A stretch of 64,000 nt of DNA, taken from assembly GCA_027422505.1 (NCBI GenBank), contig JAPQWV010001417.1, forward strand, positions 25,070 through 89,069, in the 5' to 3' direction. The translations under genes and the position numbers were made by a program. How positions within the stretch are numbered: the stretch's first letter is position 1; every line of letters begins with the position of its first letter. The notes below the pieces were generated by a model. The model was given only the letters and a program-made list of their open reading frames with translations. It was not told where the DNA came from and made no database searches. Shown piece after piece: positions 9,904 through 22,590 of this stretch. This stretch comes from Craterostigma plantagineum. Its lineage: Eukaryota > Streptophyta > Magnoliopsida > Lamiales > Linderniaceae.

Positions 9904-11558
9904 CAGTGTTGTAAAATACGCCCTAGGCGGCCGCCTAGGCGCTAATCGGAGACAGCCGTGGCGTATAAGCCCAAATGGCCCGTCTAATCGGCCAGACCGC
10001 CTAGGCGCCGAACAACTAATCGGCGCACAGACCGAATTTTTGGCCGCCTAGTCACTCTTCCGACAAAAAATATTTCTTTAAAAAAAAACAGAAATGATAG
10101 CTTCAGACCTAAATCCCTAAATCATCAATCGCTACAGACCTTCTTCTCCACTCCACCCTACATCCCTTTAGGGCTGGGGAAATATATTGAAAAACGATAT
10201 ACCGTCCTTATCGTATCGTAACGTACCGAAATATCGAAATTTTGGTATACCGAAGTTTTTGGTGAGGTATGATACCGTAAATTTTCGGTACGGTAATGGT
10301 ATGAAAATTTTAAAAATTAGGTATACCGATATACCGAAATACTAAAATTTTTAATATTATATATATATATATACACACACACCCACCTACATATACTATA
10401 TTATTTCAAAAAAATATAAATGTTTAAAAACATTATAAGGATCTTCATTAATTTATTTAGCGCATAAACTATTAACTATACCCTTGAACGCCCACCATAT
10501 TTTGTTAATCTTCACTAATTTTTTGTTAATCTTATGCAATTAATTTTTGTTAATCTTCAACTTATATTTTTAAATAGCCGTTTCATTTTATTTAATCTGT
10601 ATATAACGTTGTATTTTGTGGTTATGTAAAGTCTTTGTCTTATTAAGGAGACTGACTAAAATATGTAAATTATCTAAGGTTATTTTAGGTATTAAAATCT
10701 TTTTATTTGGAAAATTTGGTATTAACAATCCATCTTATTGGGCATAAGGTGTTTTGAATTTACTAATAATACGAAAACAACGAATTAACGAGTTACGAGA
10801 CACGCATGGTAAAAAATTATCCGTGCTAATGGTATAAAAGGTATGATACCGATACCATACCGAAATTTCGGCATGATACCGTATCGAAACTTAAGGTATA
10901 CCGAAATTTTGGTATGGTATTGGTATGATTTTTTTCAATACGGAAATTTCGATACGGTATAACGGTATCACAGTTTGGTACGGTATACCGTACCGAACCA
11001 CCCTACATCCCTTTGTCATGACCAGACTCCGTCGACCTCATGCACCATCCGCAGTCTTCTATTAAGAGAGAGCTAAGGTTAGATTCTAAAGAAAACTATA
11101 ACCCTCTAAGATTTATAATTTATTTGTGTTGTAGTGTAGCCTCGAAGATTTATAATCTGTGCTGTAGTGTATCTGCAATTCCATTTCAGAATATGAACGT
11201 AATCACAGCAAGAGTGGGTTTGCTCATTGCTGTCGTGACTTATTATTGGGTTTGCTGCTTTTTTGTACGTGTTTTCTTTTCAAGATCGCAACATTGTTAT
11301 GACTTATTATTGGGTTTGCAGTTTTTTTGTATGACTTGTGTATTTTGAGCGTTTCCTCTTAGCGTTTCTACGTATTTCCATCTATGAACCGAGCTTTGAA
11401 GCAATGTGATATTTCAAGTGTTCAAATATTTGCAATATTGATGAAAAATAGGTGAACCGTCTAATTGCCGCCTAGAAACCGCCTAGGCCCCGCCTGGCCG
11501 CCTAGGCGCTAGGCCCCCCCGGGCGCCTAGCGAGCGCCTAGCGTATTTTACTACATTG
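9904..11558. mobile_element. Non-autonomous hAT-like element with GC-rich inverted ends
   Basis: The left end reads CAGTGTTGTAAAATACGCCC and the right end is the complement of CAATGTAGTAAAATACGC. Both are followed inward by CCTAGGCGCTAG-type GC-rich repeats, giving terminal inverted repeats of roughly 100 bp. The 8 bp flanks CATCGTAG and CATATAAG agree at 5 of 8 positions, compatible with an aged hAT duplication. No transposase is present. It hosts a second element at 10169-11005. Confidence 0.7.
10169..11005. mobile_element. hAT-like MITE nested inside the larger hAT-like element
   Basis: This 837 bp element begins TAGGGCTGGGG and ends CCACCCTA. It is flanked by perfect 8 bp direct repeats CATCCCTT (10161-10168 and 11006-11013), the hallmark of hAT insertion. 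Subterminal regions on both sides carry inverted GATACCG/CGGTATC and TATACCGAAAT-type repeats. It has no coding capacity. Confidence 0.85.
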
Positions 11559-11607
11559 CATATAAGCATTCGTACTTCTATATGAATAAAAAAATTGAGG
11601 CAATTAG

Positions 11608-11954
11608 ATGCCAGACCCCAACATAAGTTTTATTTAGGTTTCTGACTACTGTCAGAAAAATTTTAGTTTTAAGAACCCGATTTTTGCAGTACCACTTCAT
11701 TGTTCTACAGTACTACTTCATTGTTCTGCAGTACGACTTCATTTTCCTGCAGCACCATTTCATTTTTCTGCAGTAACGATTACGTGGTACTGCAGAACAA
11801 TGAAGTGGTACTGAAGAACAATAAAATGGTACTGCATAACAATGAAGCGATACTGCAAAGCAATTAAGTGGTGCTTTAGAAATCAGGTCCTTAAAACTAA
11901 AATTTTCTGACGGAGACCTGAATCCGAAACTGAAATGAGGCCTGAATCATCATT
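11608..11954. mobile_element. Foldback element A: inverted arrays of a 21 bp minisatellite
   Basis: The left arm carries four imperfect copies of a 21 bp unit (GCAGTACCACTTCATTGTTC). The right arm carries four copies of its complement (GTACTGCAGAACAATGAAGT). Outside these, GTCAGAAAAATTTTAGTTTTAAG at the left pairs with CTTAAAACTAAAATTTTCTGAC at the right, and the outer ends (GCCAGACCCCA and its partner) also roughly pair. No ORF of interest. It has a relative at about 50676-51000. Confidence 0.75.
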
Positions 11955-12295
11955 AACACTAAAAAATATGGAAGCGGTGATTTAAATCATATCACATGGT
12001 CCAATCCAAGTTATTTATGTACTTTTTTTTAGCTATAGAAATACCTCCAGGTCATAATCCCAAAGGACGTACATAACTAGAAAAATATAGAAAACTAAAA
12101 TAAAAACATCATTTAATAGTTGCTCGACAAATCTTTTTCAATGTGCCTCCATTAACTTTCGCCATCAACACAATCTATCAGCCTCAGAAGATTCTTGCTT
12201 TGCTCATCAAGGCCATCTATATAAATATATAAATAATCCAACTGATTTGTTTTATAGGTGTATCTACAAAAAAAGTACATAGTTATATAAAAAAT

Positions 12296-12640
12296 TTGCA
12301 TGTCAGACCCCATATCAGAAAAACTTTCGTATAAGTACCCGTCCGATTGTGTGTACCATTTCCCAGTCTTGACGTACCTTTCTGTTTGTGTATTAAGTAC
12401 ATGTCATGCGTATACATGGTACTCACATATGGTACCTATATACGGTCTATATGGTACCTTAATGTGTATTATATTGTACTATTTTTTCACTGTATTACAT
12501 ACCACAATATGTTTCCATATGGTACCTAATTGTGTTCCATGACGTACCTGCGGCGGAACGAGTAGCAATGTGCAAAAATTTTATTATGACAGGTACCCGC
12601 ATATAAAAAAATTTGACAGGGGTTTGATTTGCGAAATTCT
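12296..12640. mobile_element. Foldback element B with repeated TATGGTACCT motif
   Basis: The left end (TGTCAGACCCCATATCAGAAA, then AAGTACCCGTC) pairs imperfectly with the right end (GACAGGTACCCGCATAT, then TTTGACAGGGGTTTGAT). The centre repeats the palindromic block CATATGGTACCT/TATGGTACCT at about 12427, 12450 and 12515, with many degenerate GTAC units between. The terminus TCAGACCCC resembles that of element A. No gene. Confidence 0.55.
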
Positions 12641-12901
12641 ATATAAATGGGTATTTATGTGTAAAGATCGATTATGTATAATGTTACAGCCTATAATTGT
12701 GCCATAATAGTTATCGGTGTAAATTTTAAAATTTAGTTTCAATGAGGCCTTTTTTTTGCTCTTTTAAGTTTTAATCACTCGCTTTAAACCCTATTAAGTA
12801 TTACCCCTATTCTTGAGCCTTTTTTTTCTCTCTTGAAAACCCCAGTAAGTATTCTGCACAATATTCTGTGGACTTTACTCGCTATCAAACTGCAGAATCC
12901 G

Positions 12902-12935
<34 letters not shown>

Positions 12936-12974
12936 TAGAGGAGGGAGAAATCCATCATCGAAAGCAAAGCTTCC
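12641..12974 (+). promoter_or_regulatory. Upstream region and 5' UTR of the CCCH zinc finger gene
   Basis: A (TA)n(GA)n microsatellite at about 12903-12938 lies just before the start codon, which is typical of a GA-rich plant 5' UTR or core promoter. No other gene was seen here. Confidence 0.4.
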
Positions 12975-15142
12975 ATGGACACAGAAGAGGCTACTAAGAG
13001 AGTGATGTCGAACATCCAAAGATTGGATGCTGAGAACGCCACAAGGATCATGCGTTACATAATGGTACAAGGCCAAGGTGACAAGGAGATGATAAGATTA
13101 GCCTTCTTCTCCGACGTAGCCTTGCTATCGTACATCAACAAGGCGAAGGCGCGTTTAGGCATAACCTCAAACACCACCGGGCGGCGGCGGCGACCCTTTT
13201 CCGCAGCCAACGACTCCTCCGAGAGTCTTGATACCGAACGACGGCTTTCATCTCGCGAAAACCCCTTCCCCGCCCCTTTCGTACGCCTCCGCGTCGAATG
13301 GCTCTTCGCCTTCCGACGGCAACTTTCCCGGTCGGGATCGCCGGGCTTGCACTTTTACGGCGGTGGGATTGAGTTTCAAGGAGATTTCTTGGCGGGTGAG
13401 AACGGTCTTGGGCACGTGCCGTACTTCGCTGATTTTGGGGTGTTGGATTCGATTATTAGCCCAAGTGGGAGAATGATTCTGTGCTTTTCCCTTACGGGGA
13501 CGGCGGCGGCGTCGGCGGCGGTGATGATGTGGGGAACAACGTTGTACCACCACCCTTTCACCGTAGGAGTTCTTCGTTGAACGATGCTGCTTCCTTCGAG
13601 GATAATAATGGTGGTGATCTTTATTTTAGCAGTAAGCCTTGCATGTTTTTTGCTAGAGGGAATTGCAGAAAGGGAAGCGCTTGTAACTTCTCCCACGGTG
13701 AGTTTAACGGTGAGGGATATGAAGCGGGTTCCCGAGTAAAAACGGGTCGGGTTTTAATGATATGTTGAGAATCAAGGCTCTTCAGCAGAGGTTTGCTTTG
13801 ATGGGTTCTTCTTATGAGGGACACAAAAACAATCCTTTTTCTTCCTACAACAATGGCATGAGGTTCTTGGATGGGAATCCCAGGTAAATAAAAATCTCCC
13901 CATTCTTGTATCAACGCCTTTTTTGTTGGGTTGAGTTAAATTTGGGCAATTTTCTTGTTTCTGCATTGTTCTATTCTATTGAGTAATAATGTGATCTTGT
14001 GGAGTGTGTTTTTCTTCGAGTGTCTTGAGTGTTGCTACAAATTTTAATCAAATCTTTGCCTAGCAGGGATTACTCCTCACATATGGATTTTGGCAATATT
14101 TTGAGCTCGAGTGCACGACAAATTTACCTTACATTCTCAGATGATAGTATGTTCGACAAAGACGATATTGCCCACTACTTTAGTAGGTAAAATAAAACCT
14201 AGTTTTCGCTGTAATTCCTTCGAAATCTTGGATCAAAAACCGATGCATGTATACTGATGATCGTATCGATTGATTATCCCGTTCTTGAAGCACGTTCGGG
14301 CCCGTTCAAGATGTTAGAATCCCACATCAGCACAAGAAAACGTATGGCTTCGTGGAATTCTTTTATCCCGAGACCGTAAATCTCGTACTGGCGAAAGGAA
14401 GCCGCCACTTTGTCTGCAACTCTCTCGTGATAGTCAACCGTACAAGGAGAAGGGGACAATCCCATCTAGGTATTGCTTCTTCTTCTTTTTTCGTCCTGCG
14501 AAATATCCCTTTAATTTTCGTATAATTCTGTGATGATTTTGTGTGTTCTTTTTTAACAGGAAACACTTTCGCCAGCAACACTTGGATAGGTCTGACTTCT
14601 TGCCTTCTCTAAGCCCTTCTAATTTCGATTCCCGGAACTCTACAATCTACCAGTCGGTGAGAATCCCGCTACTTTTTTTCTCTTCAATTCGATCGAATGT
14701 GCTTAAAGTTTCGATCTTGATTACATTTAGGTCCAAGAATGTTGAACTCGCCTGAGATTAGGAGGAGGATATTCGAGCAAGAAGCTAAATTGCTCCATGC
14801 TGTCGAACGCCAGAGCCAAACGTTGATGAAATTACAGTTAATGGATCTGAATAATCATCAGCAGCGTAATAGCTATCATTTGAGGAATCGTAATGCTGTT
14901 GCTCCCATTGATGATGCCTTTGCTCAAACGGTTCGTTGTTCAGAAATTATTGTTTTTTACAACTTTTTCACTACCTATTATTTGTGCGTAATCAATCGCC
15001 TTTTGAGCTTATTTTTCTTTTCGTTTCAGAAGTTGACGTTTGCGAAGATGCTTCGAAATCCGAGGAAACTGAATATTGCACCAAGAACCACGTCGAAGGA
15101 GGAGGAGAATCCCATCTCCCTGAAGGTGTCGACTTCCTTTGA
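12975..15142 (+). CDS. CCCH zinc finger and RRM protein (AtC3H46/C3H53-type)
   Basis: Probable RNA-binding protein of the plant family with one CCCH finger followed by one RRM. It opens MDTEEATKRVMSNIQRLDAE, then IMRYIMVQGQGDKEMIRLAF, the family's characteristic N-terminal PABC-like helix block. The finger reads C-MFFARGN-C-RKGSA-C-NFS-H (C-x7-C-x5-C-x3-H) at about 13640-13697. The RRM follows over exons 2-3: QIYLTFSDDSMFDKDDIAHYF, then FGPVQDVRIPHQHKKTYGFV and HFVCNSLVIV. The C-terminal region has a conserved IRRRIFEQEAKLLHAVERQS helix. Exons are about 12975-13883, 14067-14186, 14291-14469, 14560-14656, 14731-14930 and from 15030. Frames break near 13190-13260, 13720 and 14445. The stop is uncertain: 15142 in the acidic, family-like frame, or 15197 in the other. 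Confidence 0.85.
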
Positions 15143-15705
15143 ATTAATTGAACATGAAATGACAAATCCAAATTCGTACAACATATTCAACTTGTAATAC
15201 TTTGAAATTCATAGTACCTTTTTTTTTCGTAGCCACTCAAGCGAAGGTGGTAGAGCGTAGAGCAGGAATTATGACTATAAACCATTCTTGCTTGCTTCTC
15301 TCCATTAGTATAAGATCATATTTTTAAACGTTTTGTGCTTTTTTTTGTTTGCCTTTGAGGCAAAAAGTGAGTAAGTATATGTATAAAGGTGTCTCCTCCC
15401 AGCTGTGTATAGAGCAAGAGAATGCCTGTGAGTAGAAGATAATCACCATCATCAGAAAAATATAGCAAACTCTATTGACAAACTACAAGTAACGTAGTAT
15501 GTAGGCCAGTAGTATCAGTTTTTTTTTTCTCTTGCATGATAAATAGTTTTTTTTCATTACATGCGTGCTTTTGATTCTGCGATTAGATTGCCCTATAATT
15601 CTCGTGTTAAACCTCTCAGTGATGCGTACAGCCTTGATAAAACGCCATCACTAGGTCGATAAAGTTGAAAATAAGAGAAGGTTTGCAATAGAAGGCTAAT
15701 ATTCA

Positions 15706-15956
15706 TAGTCCCTCCGTCCCAAAAGTTCCAAAAGTATTTATACATGTTACTATATCGCGCGTCCCCGTTATTTTTGTACATTTTTTATTTTAGCAAAAAA
15801 CTATCACAAACAATCATATAATAATATTAATATTCTTAAAAGACGTGCTAAATTATGCACTTTTTTATGTTTTAATTGTACTATATTTTAAAATATTCAT
15901 TTCTTAAAAATCGTATGATATCCCATATGTCCATAAAGCTTCGGGACGAAGGAGTA
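15706..15956. mobile_element. Stowaway-type MITE (copy 1)
   Basis: The left end TAGTCCCTCCGTCCC and right end GGGACGAAGGAGTA form the classic CTCCCTCCGTCCC inverted repeat of Stowaway (Tc1/mariner-type) elements with TA at the border. The interior is AT-rich. A second copy of the same family is at 49549-49792. It lies in the convergent gap between the CCCH gene and the ABCB gene; the rest of 15143-16111 shows only non-coding 3' flanking DNA. Confidence 0.85.
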
Positions 15957-16111
15957 TTTATAACTATGCATTGCCCGTCTCCCCACTAGGGATCTTAATT
16001 TCTCCATTGAATGATTCGAATTATTAGTACTATTACATTTCTAAAATCGCTTCATTGACTTTATTTCATACCTTTAATTACATCCCATACGATACTACCA
16101 CAATCCAACAA

Positions 16112-19100
16112 TCAAGAAAGTACAGTAGTTACCGGACGATCTCTAAGAATCGTGGCCGCGGCTAATGGAGCATAAATCCCGCCCTTCTTGCCTATCAACG
16201 TCTCGTGGGTCCCCATCTCTGCCACGGCTCCATTCTTTATCACGGTGATTGAGTCCACGTTCTTGACCGTGGACAGCCGTGGGCCACCACGACTCGTGCG
16301 GTCCCTAGCGGCTCGATCGAGCGCGTCCTGGACGACCCTCTCCGACTCAGCGTCGAGTGCGCTCGTTGCCTCGTCGAGGAGTAGTATCTTGGGCGACTTT
16401 AAGATCGCCCGAGCGATGGCGACCCTCTGCTTCTGACCGCCCGATAGCTGTATTCCCTTCTCGCCCACCACCGTGTCGTATCCCTTTTTTAGAACATTGG
16501 GAAAAATACATTGCGTTGAGATTATTCATACATAGTTGGCTACTTTGTTTATTATCAGTTGGTTTTAGGATGAAATCATTAATGTGGTTTTGGACCAAGC
16601 GGGCTGCAAGGTCAAAATTTTGTCGTCGTGTACTTTATTTGAAACGTTAATGAAAATACTTTTAATGGGATGTCATTCTCAAGAGCTCAATTTACAGATT
16701 TGCAGTTTAAGGACATTAATTTTCATGATAGAAAATTTAAGGACACGGCGCGTCGGAGGCATAATTACCCGTAACTCTGCAGGTGCCAAATAGTTGGGGA
16801 AAAATCCTACGTGACGTTAAAGTTGCATTTTTTTAAGATGAACCGTACATGACATTTTAGGACACCCAACTTATTGCAGTTCAAAGTTGAGAAACATCTA
16901 GTTTACCTTTTGTGTGAGCTTTAATTTTGAAAGTTGGTATTCTTAAATTGCAATACCGTAATTGAGGGCCTTGAAAGTGCCAACCCCTAACTTGTAGGAC
17001 GAACGAAAAGTAGTTAAGCCTGAAAAATGGACCTTTTGTAGGCGCTGACGAATCCTGCGCATTGGCCCAACTCCGCGGCGGCCGCGATCTCCGCTTCAGA
17101 GGCTTCGCCTTCCTTACCGTACGCAATATTGGCCCGAATCGTGTCGTTGAACACACGGGCTCTTGGCTCACCAAGCCCATCTGTTGCCTGAGCCACTTGA
17201 GCTTCAACCTTCCGAATTCGGACCCGTCCAAGACGATCTGGCCCGAGTCGGGTTCGTAAAACCTCTGCAAAAGCGAAAAGATCGTTGATTTCCCACTTCC
17301 GCTTTCCCCGACTATCGCCCACTGTTTGGCTCGACCCAATCGACAGGCAAAGGTCTTTGAAAATCCAAACATCGGGCCTGCTCGGGTACCTAAAACCGAA
17401 CGTGTCTGAACTCATATCGCCCTTTACGCACTCCAACGTCATCCCCGAACTGTCCGTAGAATCTATGTTTGGTTTCTGATCGAGGAGAGAAAAGATCGAG
17501 GCCAGGCCCGCCTTGGCCCGGCCCGAATCCGGCGCGAGCCCGCTCGACTGAGAAATCGAAACCGCCGTCATGCTCAGGCCCAGAAAAACCTTACAACAAC
17601 GACAACATTGCTATTACGATAATTCACGATGACCAATGCAATTAGTCTTAAGTACTACCTGAAAACGTCGCCGAACGAAATTTTCCCTGCACGGACGAGC
17701 CGAGCGCCGGCATAATAACTGATGGCGTAGGTCGAATATAGGAAGAATATCGACATCCCGAGCCCGCGCCACTGAGAATTCCGTGTCTAATCCCTAAGTT
17801 CAGAGGCTTCTTACATTTTTCTCGATGGAGTTCGACGATTCTGTTCTCCGCGAAAACGAGGCGATCGTCCTGATATTCCCCACCGCATCTCCCGCGACCC
17901 TAGTTGCGTCCTCGTACAAACTCTGTAATAAAATCAGGAATCACATCTCATCGTTTCCACATAATTTTTATCGAAAATACGAAGGTTGAGTGGCCAGTTC
18001 GCCTAAAAGCTTAGGTTGAAGGGATATTATATTTTGATTTTCATATTTTTATTTCCAAGCAGTAACCTTTGATTTCGCCCTAAGCCGGCGGCGAACTTCA
18101 TGTGGAGGTATCCGTTCAAGCCGATCAAAGGCAGCATCAGGAGCACTATTAAGGAAAGCTCCCAACTCCCGACGAACCCGACGACCAACCCGATGACGGC
18201 CGTCGCTATGTTCTGTACGATCAACCCGAGGGTTTCCCCGACCACGTTTCGGACCGACTTCGCGTCGGACCCGAGCCGCGAGCCGATCGAGCCGCTCGAG
18301 TTCTCAGTCCTATCGAACCAGCCTACCTCCATGTGGACCACCCGCTCGAAGCACATGAGCCTTATCCTCTTGATGAGCTTACAGCCCGCGACTGAGAAGA
18401 AATAGCTCTTCAAAGGGGTGGCCAGAGTGAGGCCAGGCCGAGGACAGCTAACATGCCCGCCCAGAACTTGGAGTCTTTGCGATCTTGTCGGACGGCTCAT
18501 AGAGGGTCTTGACCACCTTCGGTATAGGAACCCAAAGAGCGGTAGTATCGCACCGTTTAGTATAGCGGCTAGCGACCCAGTATGAGCTCGAGGAGTTCGG
18601 GCCTATTGAGGCCCGCCAAGCGATAGAAGGACGTCGTTTTCTTGTCTTTAACATCTCGGGGTGTCGATATTTTCTGAGAATGAGAGGCGGCGGCTGTTAT
18701 TGTTTGTCAGAAGATTCTCGACTCGTTGGTCTTTGTGGGACGATATTCTTCTTGAATTGGCGTAGATATCCGCGTTATTACGTGAAATTTGTTCGCCGCC
18801 CGAAGACTCTTGCAGTCGTATGAGCTGGGCGTATGCTCCCTCGGGATCCGGGTCAGCTCAAAGTGCGAGCCTTTCTCGACGATCTTTTCCCCGATGGATA
18901 CGGCGATGACGTCGGCATTCTTCACGGTGCTCAACCGATGGGCCACGACGATCGTGGTCCTCGATACCATCACTCTCTCCAGTGCTTCCTGTATGGTTCT
19001 CTCCGATTCGGCGTCGAGTGCGCTCGTGGCTTCGTCCAGGAGAAGAATCCTCGATCTTTGAGGATCGCTCGGGCTATGGCTATCCTCTGCTTTTGCCCGC

Positions 19101-21328
19101 CCGATAACTGCATCCCATTCGCCCCGACCATCGTGTCCATTCCCTGTCGTCATTAAAATGAGACTGTTGTACTGACAACTTTACCTAAAAGTTAAACTTG
19201 AATATGGAGCGTATCAGATTTTTCAAAGAGATACTTTATCTCAGACCTGAGGCAACTTGGCTATGAACTTGGCGGCATTAGCAACCTCAACGGCTCTCTC
19301 AATCTCTTCGAGGGACGCGCCGTCTTTTCCGAACGCTATGTTATCCATAATGGTCGAAGAGAAAAGCGCGGGCTCTTGGCTTACGAGCCCTATCTTCCCT
19401 CTTAGCGAACCAACTCGAAGCGCTTTGATGTTTACGGCTGTCGATCAATATTTCCCCTTCTTGCAGGTTGTAGAACCTCTCGAGGAGATTGATCACGGTC
19501 GATTTCCCGCACCCACTATGTCCCACCAAGCCGTCGTGGTCCCGCCTGGAACTGAGAGAGAAAACCTTCGAGGATCTTCTCGTCTGGCCGAGCTGGATAG
19601 CTGAAGTGGACATCTCTCAGTTCTACGTCGCCTTTGATGTCTTCGAGCGCCTTTCCTTCCGCGCCGTAAGGATCTATCTCAGATGTTCTTTCTATTGTCT
19701 GAAAGAGCTTGAAGCGGCGACTTGGCCCGCGGCGAATGCGCTGAGCGATGGAGATATTTGTCCCAAAGAGCTGGTGGAAAAGGAAAAAAAAACGAAGGAA
19801 AGCGTTGAGAGTCGAGGCGAGTTTTTCGGGCGTGTTGTGTTAGGAGGAAAAACAGCACTCACTCACATGGACCCGAGCAAGACGGCCATGTTATGTTTAG
19901 GACGGTCCCGCCTGTGTAGGCCGGTCCGCGACGGTTTTTCGCGCCGAACCATATCGCCAAAACCGTAGCTGCAGAAAAGGACGAACATGAGCACGCCCGA
20001 ACCTAACCCGGCGGCTAAGCCCTCTTGAAACCCCGGCTTGGTAAGCTTTGCCCAATGACTCGCCGTACTTGGCGACCGCCCTTTTTTCGCCGGTGACGAA
20101 GCGACCTGCATGGGAATACAACACAGTACATAAATTTAAAATATGAGATAATATTTTAGGTGAAGCGAGCTTCAGCATGGTATAAGAGTCAAGACCAAGA
20201 GCAGTCACCCCATTTTAAAAACTTACGGGTCTAAGGCTATGTAAGAAAGAAATCAGCCTAGACGTGAGGGGACTAGATAGAGACAGAGTATATAAATTTA
20301 AAATTTTTTATGCATTCCCCTTCGAGCTTAAGCTTATAGGTCAAGCGGTCGTCATTCAACAGTATTGATTCTTTTCATTACGGTTCTGATCGAGGTGATG
20401 GTTTGTTCGACGACGATCGCCGCATCGGAGTAAGCGGCGTTTTCCCGAGAGGAGAGCTTCACGAAGAGGAAGATCATCAAGCCGAGGTCACGACGAGGAC
20501 GGGATTGCTGAGAGTAAAACGAGCGTTAGAAGCCATCCCTGTACTAGCGCCATGGTGTATCCCCCGAGGGACGAAGCTAAACTCTGTATGAACTTCCCCA
20601 CCTGCGAAAAAAAATTAAAAATCCAAAACCCTCGAATCGTAAAGCGAACAACGTTTTTTCTCGGCGGGAACGAACCTTATCGCCCATTGCGTCTTCGATA
20701 CAATAGTGTCGCTCGATATCCTCTCGACGACATCGCCAGCCTTAATTTCTCTATCGTAATATCCGATTTCTTGCCTGAGTAATGCCTCTAGGTACAAATA
20801 TCGGATTCTAACAGCTTGTCTTTCGCCCGTAATCATCCAACACGCCACCTCTGAAGAAAAAAATTGAACTTTTTGCGATAAATCGAATGGACAAAATAAA
20901 GTCGAAAACTTACGAGCGAATGTCGCGGTGCCAGAACCTAAAGCGAGATAAACGTACTTCACGGATACCTACAAACGCAGACAAAATCAGTCGTCGTTAA
21001 TTTTTTCAGGCGAACGAGGAAATCGTTTGTTTCATCGTCGTAATTATATTACCTTGGAAACTTCGCGGACGACTTTATTATGATTATCTGTGTAGTTCTT
21101 ACCAAAAGCGTCTGCTAATTCTCCGAACAACAGCGCCATAAAAGGCAAGCACAGTCCGCTGCAAACGGCTGCGATTGCGCCGATCGTCATCAGTACGTAA
21201 TCTGTTTTGTCTGCAAAGGAAAGAGCTTATGGTACGGAACTTTGTTCTTGTTTTCCGCTTCGCTTATCTGAGATATTTTCGTCGAGCTTCGATGTCCCGC
21301 GATCTTCAAGATGGGTACTTTCGGCCAT
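16112..21328 (-). CDS. ABCB (P-glycoprotein/MDR) full transporter, frame-broken
   Basis: Full-size ABC transporter with order TMD1-NBD1-TMD2-NBD2; plant ABCB proteins of this group sit in the plasma membrane and several export or import auxin. On the minus strand the start is [10 protein letters not shown] at 21328, then [23 protein letters not shown]1 has Walker [10 protein letters not shown] (about 19510), Walker [17 protein letters not shown] (about 19040) and H-loop [16 protein letters not shown]2 has [20 protein letters not shown] and [23 protein letters not shown]2 has [10 protein letters not shown] (about 17300), [16 protein letters not shown] and [16 protein letters not shown] (about 16340-16450). 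The sequence is closest in feel to the ABCB3/4/11/21 clade. At least a dozen one-base frame breaks occur, two of which flank the NBD2 H-loop (VVVAH is readable in another frame). This could be a pseudogene, but the breaks match those in neighbouring essential genes, so consensus error is more likely. The stop at 16112 is provisional. Confidence 0.88.
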
Positions 21329-22552
21329 TAGAGTATAAATTGCCAAGTGAAGCTTTTTAAATCTTGGAAAGGTATCTCAAGTATGATAACTACAGAAGAT
21401 TTCAGAGAAGCCCACAAATAGTTCATTCAGTTCCACGCGCAGTGTATGCAAGAACGAAGAACATGTTAGAACAATAATCATTTGGGACGATGACTTTAGA
21501 TTGTAAGGAGGTTTGTGTTTTGGTGAACTTAGCAATCGCATGCGTGTGCCAAGAACACTTGCTTATGTATACATATATCGGAGGCGATATATAAATAATA
21601 TTGATCTGATTGCAAATTGCGTCTACATCAAGCTACAGTTGCTCATGAATGAACTACACAAATATAATGAAATAAGTTCATGCACTCACCGTCTCTAGGC
21701 TTTGAAATTCTTTGATGCCAATTATAACTCCCATCGAGCTTTAGTTTATTAAAAATGTACCTATTTGATACGATATGTTTTTTTTTTTTTTCTGTGGATT
21801 ATTATAATTCCGTACGATGTAGACTATATACTATAGAAGAATAGATGCTGATTAGTAGTATTTATATTTTCCCATAGATACTAACTCCACCATTTTTTCT
21901 TAAAAGAAACCCTTTAGCTGGTCCTTATAGCATCCAGACTTACTGCAATAATTCACATATTCACTGTACATTTGACCCTTTCAATGTTAGAATTTTTCTA
22001 AGCATATTCTGCAAGAAAATTAGGGTTGCCTTCTGTGAGAAGCTGGCCTAAGAAGGAATCATCAAATTTTAACTTATGAACTTCATGCACGAAGGGTTTT
22101 GGACGTATGTAATAATACATACGAATGAACCTTCAGAAAATAGTTCCGAATGTGTCCGGAAAATCTAAAACAATTTCAAAGTTTTTTTTTTTTTTCACCC
22201 CAAATAAGATCCCATCATTAATAATCATGTGATCCATACATGTTTCCGCAACGCACCTTGGGCTGGCCATGTGAAGATTCACTCGGTAAGTAAAACTACG
22301 GTACCCCTACCCTATGAGGTCATTTAGGGTTAACAAACGATTGGTTCTCAAGAATTAAGTATGGTAAAAAAGAAACGAGCTCTTCAAAAAGAAGATTATC
22401 GTATATTATATGATTCTTGATTATTAGTTTTTCTTTAAAAAAAAAAGGAAAATTGAAACATAAATAAACCCATGAAAAACGATATTTTTTCTACGAAGTA
22501 GTTTGAAGTTTGTATATATATAGATATACACACACATATATATATATATAAT

Positions 22553-22590
<38 letters not shown>

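Noticed and set aside
16112..21328. Calling ABCB a pseudogene
   Set aside because: It has many frame breaks, but all ATPase motifs are readable in sequence and neighbouring essential genes have the same kind of break, so consensus error explains it better.
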